A stretch of 64,000 bases of DNA from Pelomonas sp937871895 (GTDB lineage Bacteria > Pseudomonadota > Gammaproteobacteria > Burkholderiales > Burkholderiaceae_C). A program made the translations under genes and the position numbers. The DNA is taken from the NCBI RefSeq assembly GCF_046348265.1, contig NZ_JAXMEO010000008.1. The stretch is one strand, 5' to 3'. Positions within the stretch are counted from its first letter, which is position 1. Each line of letters begins with the position of its first letter. Below, piece after piece: positions 39,591 to 49,120 of this stretch. The notes below the pieces were generated by a model. The model searched no databases. It was given only the letters and a program-made list of their open reading frames with translations, and was not told the origin of the DNA.

Positions 39591-39818
39591 TCAGCGGCGC
39601 TTGAGGACGTGGATGTATTCCTCGTCCAGATGCGTCTGGTCGAGGAGTTCGTGGCCGGTCTGACGGCAGAAGGCCTGGAAGTCGCGCGTGGAGCCGGGGT
39701 CGGTGGCCACGACGCGCAGCAGCTCACCGCTGGCCATCTCCGACAGCGCCTTCTTGGCCTTGAGGATGGGCAGCGGGCAGTTGAGGCCGCGGGTGTCGAG
39801 TTCGCGATGCACTTCCAT
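39591..39818 (-). CDS. TusA-family sulfur carrier protein
   Basis: A 75-residue protein with the TusA signature LDTRGLNCPLPILKAKKAL, where Cys-Pro carries persulfide sulfur. It may feed sulfur to tRNA thiolation or molybdenum cofactor pathways; the exact partner is not visible. It sits 25 bp after the Nudix gene in the same direction. Confidence 0.9.
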   Translation of the reverse strand: MEVHRELDTRGLNCPLPILKAKKALSEMASGELLRVVATDPGSTRDFQAFCRQTGHELLDQTHLDEEYIHVLKRR

Positions 39819-39843
39819 GAGGGCGCGTCCGTCGTTCGTTCGG

Positions 39844-40380
39844 TCAGTCGGTGGTGGAGAAGTCGAGCCACTGGGGCTCGATGCCGCGTTGGCGCAGCCA
39901 CGTGGCCATGGCCTGGCCCGTGCCCTGAGGCCAGCATTTGACCTCACTCGGGCGCAACAGCTTGTATTCGGCCAACTCCGGCGAGAGGCGGATCTCGCCG
40001 TGCGCCTGCGCCGCGTAGGCAATGATGATCTGGTTGAGGCGCTTGAACTCCCAAACGCCTAGCAGGCTGAGCGCATCCACCTGCAACTGCGTCTCTTCGG
40101 CAATCTCGCGGCGGATGCCGTCCTCGGGCGACTCGCCGGCCTCCATGAAGCCGGTGATCAAGCCAAAGAAGCGGCCCGGCCAGGCGCTGTTTCGGGCCAG
40201 CAGCACCCGGCCCTCGCGGTCGGTGCATTCGATGACGGCCGCCAGCACCGGTGTCGGGTTGTTCCAGTGGGTGAAGCCGCAGTCGGCACAGCGCAGGCGC
40301 ACGCGCTCGCCGCCGTCTTCCATCGCCGCCAGCGGTGCCAGTTCAGCCCGGCACTGCGGGCAGAACTTGAACTCGCTCAT
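39844..40380 (-). CDS. Nudix hydrolase with N-terminal zinc ribbon (NudC-like)
   Basis: A 178-residue protein. A Cys4 zinc ribbon (FCPQCRAE and RCADCGFTHW) is followed by a complete Nudix box beginning GFMEAGESPEDG and continuing IRREIAEETQL. The layout matches the C-terminal half of NADH pyrophosphatase/RNA-decapping NudC, without its N-terminal domain. The substrate is probably a dinucleotide or nucleotide sugar. The stop of the upstream cysM and this ATG do not overlap; cysM actually follows this gene's start by sharing 4 bp (40377-40380). Confidence 0.88.
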   Translation of the reverse strand: MSEFKFCPQCRAELAPLAAMEDGGERVRLRCADCGFTHWNNPTPVLAAVIECTDREGRVLLARNSAWPGRFFGLITGFMEAGESPEDGIRREIAEETQLQVDALSLLGVWEFKRLNQIIIAYAAQAHGEIRLSPELAEYKLLRPSEVKCWPQGTGQAMATWLRQRGIEPQWLDFSTTD

Positions 40381-41285
40381 GCGGGGAACACACCCGTGGA
40401 GAGGTAGCGGTCGCCCCGGTCGCAGACGATGAAGACAAGGGTGGCGTTCGTGAGTTGGCGCGCCAGTTGCAAGGCCACCCAGCACGCGCCGGCAGCCGAG
40501 ATGCCGCAGAAGAGACCCTCCTCGCGCGCCAGGCGGCGGGCCATGTCTTCGGCATCTCCCTGGCTCACGTAGATCATCTCGTCCACTTGGCTCGGGTCAT
40601 AGATCTCGGGCAGATAGGCCTCAGGCCACTTGCGGATGCCGGGGATGCGCGAGCCCTCCTGCGGCTGCGCGCCGACGATGCGCACCGCCGGGTTCTGCTC
40701 CTTCAGATACCGCGAGGTGCCGGTGATGGTGCCCGTGGTGCCCATGGCGCTGACAAAGTGCGTGATCTGGCCGGCCGTGTCCTGCCAGATCTCAGGGCCG
40801 GTGGTTTCGTAGTGGATGCGCGGGTTGTCGGCGTTGGCGAACTGGTCGAGCACGCGGCCCTTGCCATCGCGCGCCATCTGCTCGGCCAGGTCACGGGCGT
40901 ACTCCATGCCACCGGTCTTGGGCGTCAGGATCAGCTCGGCACCGAAGGCCTTCATGGTCTGCGCGCGCTCGATGGAGAGGTCCTCCGGCATGATCAAGAC
41001 CATGCGGTAGCCGCGCATGGCGGCGGCCATGGCCAGTGCAATGCCAGTGTTGCCGGAGGTGGCCTCGATCAGGGTGTCGCCCGGCTTGATCTCGCCGCGC
41101 TCCTCGGCACGCCGGATCATGCTGATGGCCGGCCTGTCCTTGACCGAACCGGCGGGGTTGTTGCCCTCCAGCTTGGCCAGCAGCACATTGCCACGGCTGT
41201 CCGGCCCCAGCACGCGCTGCAGGCGGACGAGCGGCGTGCGCCCGATGGCGTCTTCCAGGGTCAGGTAAGCAGGGCGATCAGTCAT
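40377..41285 (-). CDS. cysM: Cysteine synthase B
   Basis: A 302-residue PLP enzyme making cysteine from O-acetylserine, CysM being able to use thiosulfate. The PLP lysine lies in NPAGSVKDRPA, and the substrate loop is EATSGNTGIALAMAA. Start ATG 41285 gives MTDRPAYLTLEDAIGRTPLV. It overlaps the Nudix gene by 4 bp and is read away from tRNA-Leu. Confidence 0.94.
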   Translation of the reverse strand: MTDRPAYLTLEDAIGRTPLVRLQRVLGPDSRGNVLLAKLEGNNPAGSVKDRPAISMIRRAEERGEIKPGDTLIEATSGNTGIALAMAAAMRGYRMVLIMPEDLSIERAQTMKAFGAELILTPKTGGMEYARDLAEQMARDGKGRVLDQFANADNPRIHYETTGPEIWQDTAGQITHFVSAMGTTGTITGTSRYLKEQNPAVRIVGAQPQEGSRIPGIRKWPEAYLPEIYDPSQVDEMIYVSQGDAEDMARRLAREEGLFCGISAAGACWVALQLARQLTNATLVFIVCDRGDRYLSTGVFPA

Positions 41286-41370
41286 GGAGCCGCATTGTGG
41301 CAGTGGGTCGATGTCCGCTGCTGCATAATGCGCGCCTTCCCGCCGTGATGGCGGGTCTTGCCGAAGACGG

Positions 41371-41455
41371 GCCCGAGTGGCGGAATCGGTAGACGCAGCG
41401 GACTCAAAATCCGCCGCCGAAAGGTGTGCCGGTTCGAGTCCGGCCTCGGGCACCA
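41371..41455 (+). tRNA. tRNA-Leu (anticodon CAA)
   Basis: An 85-nt tRNA including encoded CCA. Acceptor strands GCCCGAG and CTCGGGC pair perfectly. The anticodon stem-loop GCGGA-CTCAAAA-TCCGC gives CAA, reading UUG. A long variable arm and the GGTTCGAGTCC T-arm confirm class II tRNA-Leu. A CATAAT at 41324-41329 is a possible -10 box. Confidence 0.97.
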
Positions 41456-41547
41456 ACCGTCTTCGAAGCTCAGTGTCTGCCCCCCGCGCAAACCGGGGTT
41501 GGCGGCACCCATGTGGCGCGAATCGCTGGCTTACACTGCGGCCGCCC

Positions 41548-42123
41548 ATGCCCTCGCTTCCTCCCGTTACCAAGGCCTTCCTGCTTAGCTGCGTGGGGCT
41601 GTTCTGCCTGTTCGAGCTGCTGCCCTGGCTGGAGCCGTGGTTCGCGCTGTGGCCGCTGCAGACTGGGTTTTTCCTGCCCTGGCAGTTGCTCACCTACGCC
41701 TTCCTGCACGGCAGCTTCACCCACCTGCTGATGAACATGCTGGGGCTGTGGATGTTTGGCAGCGAACTGGAACGCGTGTGGGGCACCAAGCGCTACATCC
41801 AGATTTTGGTGGCCAGCACCTTGACGGCGGCTGGCGTGCAGCTGCTCGTCACCTATCTGATGCACTCGCAGGCGCCGACGGTGGGGGCCTCGGGTGCCCT
41901 GTTCGGCCTGCTGCTGTCCTTTGGCATGCTGTTCCCGAACCGCATCATCGTGCCGCTGATCCCTCCCATCCCGATGAAGGCCAAGTACTTCGTGGCCATC
42001 TTCGGTGGCATCGAACTGCTGCTGGGTCTTGAGACGCGCAGCAGCGTCGCCCACTTCGCGCACCTCGGCGGCATGCTGGGCGCGTGGCTGCTGATTCGCC
42101 ACTGGCGCTCGGGGCGGCGTTAA
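41548..42123 (+). CDS. Rhomboid family intramembrane serine protease
   Basis: A 191-residue protein with about six hydrophobic helices. LLTYAFLHGSFTHLLMNMLG is the conserved rhomboid region. Catalytic Ser lies in GASGALFGLL and His in AHFAHLGG. It cleaves membrane-spanning substrates inside the inner membrane; targets unknown. Its stop overlaps that of the convergent SDR gene by 4 bp. Confidence 0.9.
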   Translation: MPSLPPVTKAFLLSCVGLFCLFELLPWLEPWFALWPLQTGFFLPWQLLTYAFLHGSFTHLLMNMLGLWMFGSELERVWGTKRYIQILVASTLTAAGVQLLVTYLMHSQAPTVGASGALFGLLLSFGMLFPNRIIVPLIPPIPMKAKYFVAIFGGIELLLGLETRSSVAHFAHLGGMLGAWLLIRHWRSGRR

Positions 42124-42968
42124 GGCAGCGGGTGGTTCAGCCGCAAGCGCAGCTCGCGCTTGACGCGGCGGTTGTCCAGGCGGCGTGACTCGCTCCAAAA
42201 GCTCAGGCTCAGTGGTGTCAGCTCCTGCGCCGCCTCCTGCCGCGTGATGCGGCGCGGCCTCGGCAGACCGGCACGGTCAGCGATTTGATCGAAGTAGTCA
42301 CCCATCAGCAGCTCGCTGTCATCGCATACATGCCAGACGCGCTGGCTCCAACCGGCAAAGAGTGCCCGCAGGCAGGCCCGAGCCAGGTCGTCGGCATGGA
42401 TGTGGTTGGTGTAGACGTCGTCTGCCGCGACCAGCACCGGCTTGCCGGCACGCACGCGCTCGCGCGGGTCGCCGCCGGGGCGGTCCGCCGCATAGATGCC
42501 AGGTGCCCGCAGGATCGAGACGCGCACCCCCGTGCGCCGACCAAACTGCCTGAGCTGCTGCTCGGCATCCACGCGCCGCCGCGCGCGCGCCGTGGCCGGG
42601 GCGACGGGACGGGTCTCGTCAAAACGCGCACCGCCCGCGTCCCCATACACGCCGGTGGTGCTGACGTAGACCAGCCGTTTGGGTGCGGCCTTGGCCAGGC
42701 AGCGCAGCAGATGCCGGGTGCGCGTGTCCGCCTCGCCTTGGGTGGGCGGCGGCGCGAGGTGCAGCACCATGTCGGCCAAGCCCGCGAGCCGGCTCAGCGT
42801 GGCCGGATCGTCCAGATTACCCACTAGCGGCGTGGCCCCAGCGGCCCACAGCGCAGCGCAACGCTCAGGCGATGAGGTCAGCGCATAGACGCGGCAGCGG
42901 CCGGCCAGCAGGCGCAGCACACGCAGGCCAACGTCACCGCAGCCAATGATGAGGAGGCGCAGGGGCAT
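42120..42968 (-). CDS. NAD(P)-binding SDR/epimerase-like protein (YeeZ type)
   Basis: A 282-residue atypical SDR: the Rossmann motif LIIGCGDVGLRVLRLL at the N-terminus, then VYVSTTGVYGDAGG in the active-site region, where Tyr is followed by a non-canonical context. Similar proteins are annotated as NAD-dependent epimerases of unknown substrate. Divergent from the reductase gene with a 70-bp gap. Confidence 0.8.
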   Translation of the reverse strand: MPLRLLIIGCGDVGLRVLRLLAGRCRVYALTSSPERCAALWAAGATPLVGNLDDPATLSRLAGLADMVLHLAPPPTQGEADTRTRHLLRCLAKAAPKRLVYVSTTGVYGDAGGARFDETRPVAPATARARRRVDAEQQLRQFGRRTGVRVSILRAPGIYAADRPGGDPRERVRAGKPVLVAADDVYTNHIHADDLARACLRALFAGWSQRVWHVCDDSELLMGDYFDQIADRAGLPRPRRITRQEAAQELTPLSLSFWSESRRLDNRRVKRELRLRLNHPLP

Positions 42969-43038
42969 AGGAAGGCTTGGGGGAGAATGCCAACCAGTCT
43001 ACGGCCCCCTCCCGGGCCGTATCCATTTCGCCCGCGAC

Positions 43039-44061
43039 ATGAGCCACCAGATCACCGTCCAACCCGCCGGCCGCCAGTACAGCGTCGAGGCCGACGAAAC
43101 CCTGCTTTCTGCCGCCATCCGCCAAGGCGTGGGCCTGCCCTATGGCTGCAAGGACGGCGCCTGCGGCTCCTGCAAGAGCAAGCTGCTGGAAGGCCGTGTC
43201 CAGCTCGGCAACCACCAGGCCAAAGCCCTGTCGGCCGAAGAAGAAGCGGCTGGCTACATCCTGACCTGCTGCGCCCGGCCCGAGACTGATTGCCAGGTCG
43301 AGGCGCGCAGCGTGCCCGGTGCCGGCGAGTTCCCCATCGTCAAGCTGCCCACCCGGGTGATCAGCATCGAGCGGCCGGCCGACGACGTGGCCCTGCTGCG
43401 CATGCAGCTGGCGGCCAATATCAACTTCCAGTTCCGCGCGGGCCAGTACATCGAGTTCATCTTGCGCGACGGCGCGCGGCGCAGCTACTCGATGGCCAAC
43501 GCCCCCCACAGCCTGACGGGCCAGATCGAGCTGCACATCCGCCACATGCCGGGCGGCAAGTTCACCGACCACGTCTTCTCCGCGATGAAGGAGAAAGACA
43601 TCCTGCGCATGGAGGGCCCCTTCGGCAGCTTCTTCCTGCGCGAGGACTCAGACAAGCCCATCGTGCTGCTCGCCAGCGGCACCGGCTTCGCCCCCATCAA
43701 GGCCCTTATCGAGCACGCTCGCCACCTGGGCAGCCAGCGCCCCATGGTGCTGTACTGGGGCGGCCGCAAGGCCAAGGACCTGTACCTGAGCAGCTGGGCC
43801 GAGCAGGTGGCGCAGGCCTGGCCGCTGCTGCGCTTTGTGCCCGTGCTGTCCGAAGCCGACGCCGGCTGGACCGGCCGCACCGGCTTCGTCCATCAGGCCG
43901 TGATGGCCGACCTGCCCGACCTCTCGGGCCACCAGGTCTATGCCTGCGGTGCGCCGCTGATGGTGGAGGCGGCGCAGCGCGACTTTGTTGCGCAGTGCGG
44001 GCTACCAGGGGATGAGTTCTTCGCGGACGCGTTCACTTCAGAAGCAGATAAACACGCCTGA
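43039..44061 (+). CDS. 2Fe-2S/FAD/NAD(P)H oxidoreductase, CDP-6-deoxyglucoseen reductase-like
   Basis: A 340-residue electron-transfer protein. An N-terminal plant-type ferredoxin domain has GCKDGACGSCKSK and a fourth Cys in ILTCCARP. An FAD domain (RRSYSMANAP) and an NAD domain (LLASGTGFAPIKALIEHA) follow. This matches the AscD-like/NAD(P)H-flavin reductase group widespread in Burkholderiales, whose physiological acceptor is often unknown. The stop shares one base with the next ATG, so the dioxygenase may be its partner. Confidence 0.86.
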   Translation: MSHQITVQPAGRQYSVEADETLLSAAIRQGVGLPYGCKDGACGSCKSKLLEGRVQLGNHQAKALSAEEEAAGYILTCCARPETDCQVEARSVPGAGEFPIVKLPTRVISIERPADDVALLRMQLAANINFQFRAGQYIEFILRDGARRSYSMANAPHSLTGQIELHIRHMPGGKFTDHVFSAMKEKDILRMEGPFGSFFLREDSDKPIVLLASGTGFAPIKALIEHARHLGSQRPMVLYWGGRKAKDLYLSSWAEQVAQAWPLLRFVPVLSEADAGWTGRTGFVHQAVMADLPDLSGHQVYACGAPLMVEAAQRDFVAQCGLPGDEFFADAFTSEADKHA

Positions 44062-44798
44062 TGTTCGAACCGCCCTGGACACCTGCCGCCGGATTGGCCA
44101 CTGCCCTGCGCGAGCACGGCCACGCCGTGCTGCACCCGAACGACCTCGGCGCCGCACTCGGCTGCCAGGCCGACGAGCTGGCCGCGCTGCAACCCAGCTG
44201 GCATTCGCTCGCGCCCGACGGCTATCTGCGTGACGGCGGCCGCTATCGCTTCCGCCGCCATGGCAGCTTTGTGGCCGAGGGCGACCAGCTCACCCAGGCG
44301 CCTCACCGCGCGCACTGGCAGCCGGTGGACTACAACGCGCTGCACGGCGGCATTGAGCGCTGGTTTGTGCCCCTGCTGCCCGAGGTCACGGCCACCGACG
44401 TCTGGCGCCGGCTGCTGCTTGGCCTCGCCAAGGTCACCAACCAGCTCCACGGCACACGGCCCTGGTTCATCGAGGCGCATCAGTTCCGCATCGACGCGAG
44501 TGAAGGCATCGGCCGCCCGACGCCCGAAGGCGCCCACCGCGACGGCGTTGACCTGGTCGCGGTGTTCCTCGTCGAGCGGCGCGGCATCAAGGGCGGCGAG
44601 TCCCGCGTGTTCGAAGCCCACGGCCCCAGCGGCCAGCGCTTCACGCTGACCCTGCCCTGGACCGTGGTGCTGCTGGACGACGCCCGCGTGATCCACGAGA
44701 CCACGCCCATCCAGCCGCTGCAGCCGGGCGAGCCGGCCTGGCGTGACACGCTGGTGGTGACGCTTCGGCGGGGGGGATTCCAGGACGCTGGGGCTTGA
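44061..44798 (+). CDS. 2-oxoglutarate/Fe(II) dioxygenase family protein
   Basis: A 245-residue protein of the 2OG-Fe_Oxy_2 family. The metal site is HRD in GAHRDGVDLVAVFLV plus distal His in RVIHETTP; an Arg near the C-terminus (WRDTLVV) would hold 2-oxoglutarate. Family members hydroxylate free amino acids such as isoleucine. It is directly coupled to a reductase gene, an arrangement worth noting. Substrate not predictable. Confidence 0.84.
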   Translation: MFEPPWTPAAGLATALREHGHAVLHPNDLGAALGCQADELAALQPSWHSLAPDGYLRDGGRYRFRRHGSFVAEGDQLTQAPHRAHWQPVDYNALHGGIERWFVPLLPEVTATDVWRRLLLGLAKVTNQLHGTRPWFIEAHQFRIDASEGIGRPTPEGAHRDGVDLVAVFLVERRGIKGGESRVFEAHGPSGQRFTLTLPWTVVLLDDARVIHETTPIQPLQPGEPAWRDTLVVTLRRGGFQDAGA

Positions 44799-44836
44799 TC
44801 GTCGTTCGGGCTTGGTCTTAAGAAGCAGAGCTTGGT

Positions 44837-45372
44837 GGCAAGGCACATGCCGGGAGTCCGCCCCGGCGGGCGGGTAACTTTTCTCTGTCTTGCCAGAGAA
44901 AAGTCACCAAAAGAGAGGCGCTCAACGCAATCCGCACTCTGCTCAAAAGTCCGCTCGCGCTGCTCGGGCCTAAAAGTTCCGAGAAGCGATCCGCTGCGCT
45001 CTCGCCTCCGGCTTATCCAGAACCCGAATGCTCGGTCCTCTCGGCCGCTTAAGTCGCGGCTGAACGCCGACGACGGAGAGAACAGCCCAAACAGCCGCGT
45101 CGCCCGAGCGACGCTGTATTTGGGTCGTGAGCCCGGCGTTCAGCCGCGCGTCAACCGAGGTGCTGGTGCGATGAAGCGGTGCCGTGACAAGCTAGAGGCG
45201 AGAGCGCAGCGGCTCGCTTCTCACGCCCTTCAAGCCGACAAACGCATGTCGAGCTCGGAAGTGGAAGCAGCGCCTCTTCTTTGGTGACTTTCTTCTGGCG
45301 CCGCAGAAGAAAACCGAAGGTTTCGCCAAAGTTACCCGCCCGCCGGGGCGGACTCCCGGCATCAGCCTTGCC
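44837..45372. repeat. 536-bp inverted-repeat element between convergent genes
   Basis: This fills the only gene-free stretch over 300 bp (44799-45426). A perfect 35-bp inverted repeat (44847-44881 and 45328-45362, containing CCGCCCCGGCGGGCGGG) is extended by GGCAAGGC at both ends. Inside each arm is a hairpin with different sequence but the same place: ACTTTTCTCT/AGAGAAAAGT (44877-44904) and TTTCTTCT/AGAAGAAA (45289-45312). A shared GTCACCAAA and AGGCGCT follow, then a 26-bp inner inverted block (44982-45007 and 45194-45219). No transposase. It resembles the GTTACTTT...AAAGTNACCAAA repeat family scattered in beta- and gammaproteobacteria, here as two head-on copies. Confidence 0.85.
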
Positions 45373-45426
45373 AGAAAACCACGCCAAGCAAAGGCGTACC
45401 AGGCCTCTCCAACCCCGGCGCCACCT

Positions 45427-46140
45427 CTACTCGCCCAAGTAAGCCGCCCGCACACGCGGATCGTTCAGGAGGGCCTGGCCCTCCCCCTCCATCGTCACCT
45501 CGCCGGACTCCATCACATAGCCCCGGTTGGCCAGTTGCAGCGCGCGGCTGGCGTTCTGCTCGACCAGCAGCACCGTCACGCCTTGCTTGTGGATGTCGGC
45601 AACGACCTCAAAGATCTTGTCCACCATGATGGGCGAGAGGCCCATCGACGGCTCGTCCAGCAGCAGCACCTTGGGCCGAGCCATCAGCGCGCGGCCCATG
45701 GCCAGCATTTGTTGCTCGCCGCCGCTCATGGTGCCGGCCAGTTGGGTGGCACGCTCCTTGAGGCGCGGGAAGAGGCCAAAGACCTTGTCCATGTCGGCCG
45801 CCACCTCGCCGTCCTTGCGGGTGTAGGCGCCCATCTGCAGGTTCTCGACGATGGTCATGCGCGTGAAGGTGCCGCGCCCCTCGGGCACCATCACGAGGCC
45901 GAGCCGCGCCAAGTCCCAGGCGCCACGGCCCTTGATCGACTGGCCGAGGTATTCGATGTCGCCCGCAGCCGGCGGCTGCAGGCCGGTGATGGCTTTGAGC
46001 GTGGTGGTCTTGCCAGCGCCATTGGCACCAATCAGCGAGACCAGCTCGCCCTCGCGCACTTCGAAGCTGACGCCCTTGACGGCCTGGATGCCGCCGTAGG
46101 CGACCTTGAGGCCGCTGACCTTGAGCAGTGTTGGGGTCAT
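45427..46140 (-). CDS. livF: Branched-chain amino acid ABC transporter ATP-binding protein LivF
   Basis: A 237-residue ABC ATPase: Walker A GANGAGKTT, signature SGGEQQMLAMGRALM, Walker B VLLLDEPSMGLSP. Length and order behind livG identify LivF. Last gene of the livHMGF set. Confidence 0.93.
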   Translation of the reverse strand: MTPTLLKVSGLKVAYGGIQAVKGVSFEVREGELVSLIGANGAGKTTTLKAITGLQPPAAGDIEYLGQSIKGRGAWDLARLGLVMVPEGRGTFTRMTIVENLQMGAYTRKDGEVAADMDKVFGLFPRLKERATQLAGTMSGGEQQMLAMGRALMARPKVLLLDEPSMGLSPIMVDKIFEVVADIHKQGVTVLLVEQNASRALQLANRGYVMESGEVTMEGEGQALLNDPRVRAAYLGE

Positions 46141-46141
46141 G

Positions 46142-46921
46142 TCAGTGCGCCTTGTGTCCGGCGCCGAGGTAGGCCTCGATCACCTTGTCATTGCTTTGAA
46201 CTTCGGCGGGCGTGCCTTCGGCAATCTGCTTGCCGTAGTCCAGCACGGTGACGCGGTCGCACAGGCCCATCACCAGCTTCACGTCGTGCTCGATCAAGAG
46301 TATGGTGCGGCCGTCCTTGCGGATGCGGTCGATCAGCTCGCGCAGCACCACCTTCTCGCTCGCGTTCATGCCAGCGGCCGGTTCGTCGAGCGCGATCAGT
46401 TGCGGGTCGGTGGCCAGCGCGCGGGCAATCTCCAGGCGACGCTGGTCGCCATAGCTCAGCGTGCGGGCCTTGTACTCGGCGTAGCGACCGATGCCGACGT
46501 AGTCGAGCAGCTCCTGCGCGCGGGCCGCGATGGCGGCCTCTTCAGCCTTGCAGGCCTTGGTGCGCAGCACGGCGCCGAGCAGGCCTGCACGCGTGCGCAC
46601 ATGGCGGCCCACCATCACGTTCTCCAGCGCCGTCATCTCGGCAAAGAGGCGGATGTTCTGGAAGGTGCGTGCGATGCCGGCGCGCGCCACTTGGTGCACG
46701 GCCTCGGGCCGGTAGCTGCTGCCGCCGAGCTCGAAGCTGCCCCCATCGGGCGTGTAGAGCCCGGTGATGACGTTGAAGAAGGTCGTCTTGCCGGCGCCGT
46801 TGGGGCCGATGAGGCCATAGACCTGGCCGCGCTCGATGGTGAGGCCGACGTCGGACAGCGCCTGCACGCCGCCAAAGCGCTTGGAGGCGCCACTGACTTT
46901 GAGAACGATCTGGGATGTCAT
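46142..46921 (-). CDS. livG: Branched-chain amino acid ABC transporter ATP-binding protein LivG
   Basis: A 259-residue ABC ATPase: Walker A GPNGAGKTTFFN, signature LSYGDQRRLEIARALA, Walker B LIALDEPAAGMN. The LivG-specific long insertion after Walker A is present. One bp separates it from livF, and 10 bp from livM. Confidence 0.93.
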   Translation of the reverse strand: MTSQIVLKVSGASKRFGGVQALSDVGLTIERGQVYGLIGPNGAGKTTFFNVITGLYTPDGGSFELGGSSYRPEAVHQVARAGIARTFQNIRLFAEMTALENVMVGRHVRTRAGLLGAVLRTKACKAEEAAIAARAQELLDYVGIGRYAEYKARTLSYGDQRRLEIARALATDPQLIALDEPAAGMNASEKVVLRELIDRIRKDGRTILLIEHDVKLVMGLCDRVTVLDYGKQIAEGTPAEVQSNDKVIEAYLGAGHKAH

Positions 46922-46931
46922 GGCGCCGCCC

Positions 46932-48014
<1,083 letters not shown>

Positions 48015-48024
48015 CGCAGCTCCC

Positions 48025-48948
48025 TCAGGCTCGGTCCGCCACGCGCTCGCCCAGCAGGCCCGAAGGCCGCAGCGTGAGCACCAGGATCAGGGCCACGAAG
48101 GCGAAGATGTCCACGTAGTGGCTGCCCAGCACACCGCCCGTCAGTTCGCCCAGGTAGCCTGCGCCAATCGCTTCCAGCAGCCCCAGCAGCACACCGCCCA
48201 GCACCGCGCCGGCCAAGTTGCCAATGCCGCCCAGCACGGCGGCGGTGAAGGCCTTGAGCCCGGGCAGGAAGCCCATCGAGTGCTGGGCCACGCCGTAGTT
48301 GGCCGCCCACATCAGGCCCGCCACGGCGGCCAGGGCCGCGCCGATGACGAAGGTGGTGGAGATGATGAAGTCGGGCTTCACGCCCATCAGGCCCGCCACC
48401 CTGGGGTTCTCGGCCGTGGCCCGCATCGCGCGGCCCAGGCGCGTGGCGCTGACGAGGTAAACGAGGGCGGCCAGGATCACCACCGTCAGCCCCAGGATCA
48501 GGCACTGCGTGACGGTGATGACAGGGCCACCGAGGTTGATCGGGTCCGACGGCAGCAGGCGCGGAAAGGGTTTGGGGTTGGGCTTCCAGACGATCATGGC
48601 CAGCACCTGCAGCAGCAGGGACATGCCCATGGCCGTGATCAAAGGCGCCAGGCGCGGCGCATTGCGCAGCGGCCGGTAGGCCACCTTCTCGACCACGAAG
48701 TTCAGCACGCAGCACACCAGCACTGCGCACACCAGTCCGATCAGCATCAGCGCCCAGCCCGGCAGCCCTGAGCCCTGCAGCGCGGTGATCACGGTCCAGG
48801 CCGTCAGCGCGCCCACCATCAGGATCTCGCCATGGGCGAAGTTGATGAGGTTGATGATCCCGTAGACCATGGTGTAGCCCAGGGCCACCAGGGCATACAT
48901 GCTGCCCAGCACCAGGCCGTTGATGACTTGCTGGAAGAAGGTCTCCAT
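48025..48948 (-). CDS. livH: Branched-chain amino acid ABC transporter permease LivH
   Basis: A 307-residue permease starting at ATG 48948 (METFFQQVINGLVLGSMYAL); a longer frame from 48981 is possible. YGIINLINFAHGEILMVGA and MRATAENPRVAGLMGV are LivH hallmarks. First gene of the unit. No LivK/LivJ binding-protein gene accompanies it in this window; the neighbour upstream is rarA behind a terminator. Confidence 0.93.
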   Translation of the reverse strand: METFFQQVINGLVLGSMYALVALGYTMVYGIINLINFAHGEILMVGALTAWTVITALQGSGLPGWALMLIGLVCAVLVCCVLNFVVEKVAYRPLRNAPRLAPLITAMGMSLLLQVLAMIVWKPNPKPFPRLLPSDPINLGGPVITVTQCLILGLTVVILAALVYLVSATRLGRAMRATAENPRVAGLMGVKPDFIISTTFVIGAALAAVAGLMWAANYGVAQHSMGFLPGLKAFTAAVLGGIGNLAGAVLGGVLLGLLEAIGAGYLGELTGGVLGSHYVDIFAFVALILVLTLRPSGLLGERVADRA

Positions 48949-49005
48949 CCGACTCACTCCTCGGCCACCAGGGGCGGCCATGCATGGCTATCCAGCAACA
49001 AAAAT

Positions 49006-49021
49006 GCCTGCCCTAGCAGGC
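49006..49021 (-). terminator. Rho-independent terminator of rarA
   Basis: GCCTGC-CCTA-GCAGGC stem-loop (49006-49021). On the minus strand it is followed by ATTTTTGTTG. It separates rarA from livH. Confidence 0.8.
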
Positions 49022-49120
49022 AGGCTCGAAGGAAATTCTAGGAGCCGGGTCTGCCGGCCCTTGGTGCGTGGAATCCCGCATCGCCAGGGCCCTCGGTCAG
49101 TGCTGGCGCTGGCACCAGGT

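Noticed and set aside
44832..45287. Hypothetical protein beginning around MPGVRPGGRVTF in the inverted-repeat element
   Set aside because: The same peptide appears from the opposite arm in reverse; Arg/Ser-rich composition and repeat origin suggest non-coding sequence translated by chance.
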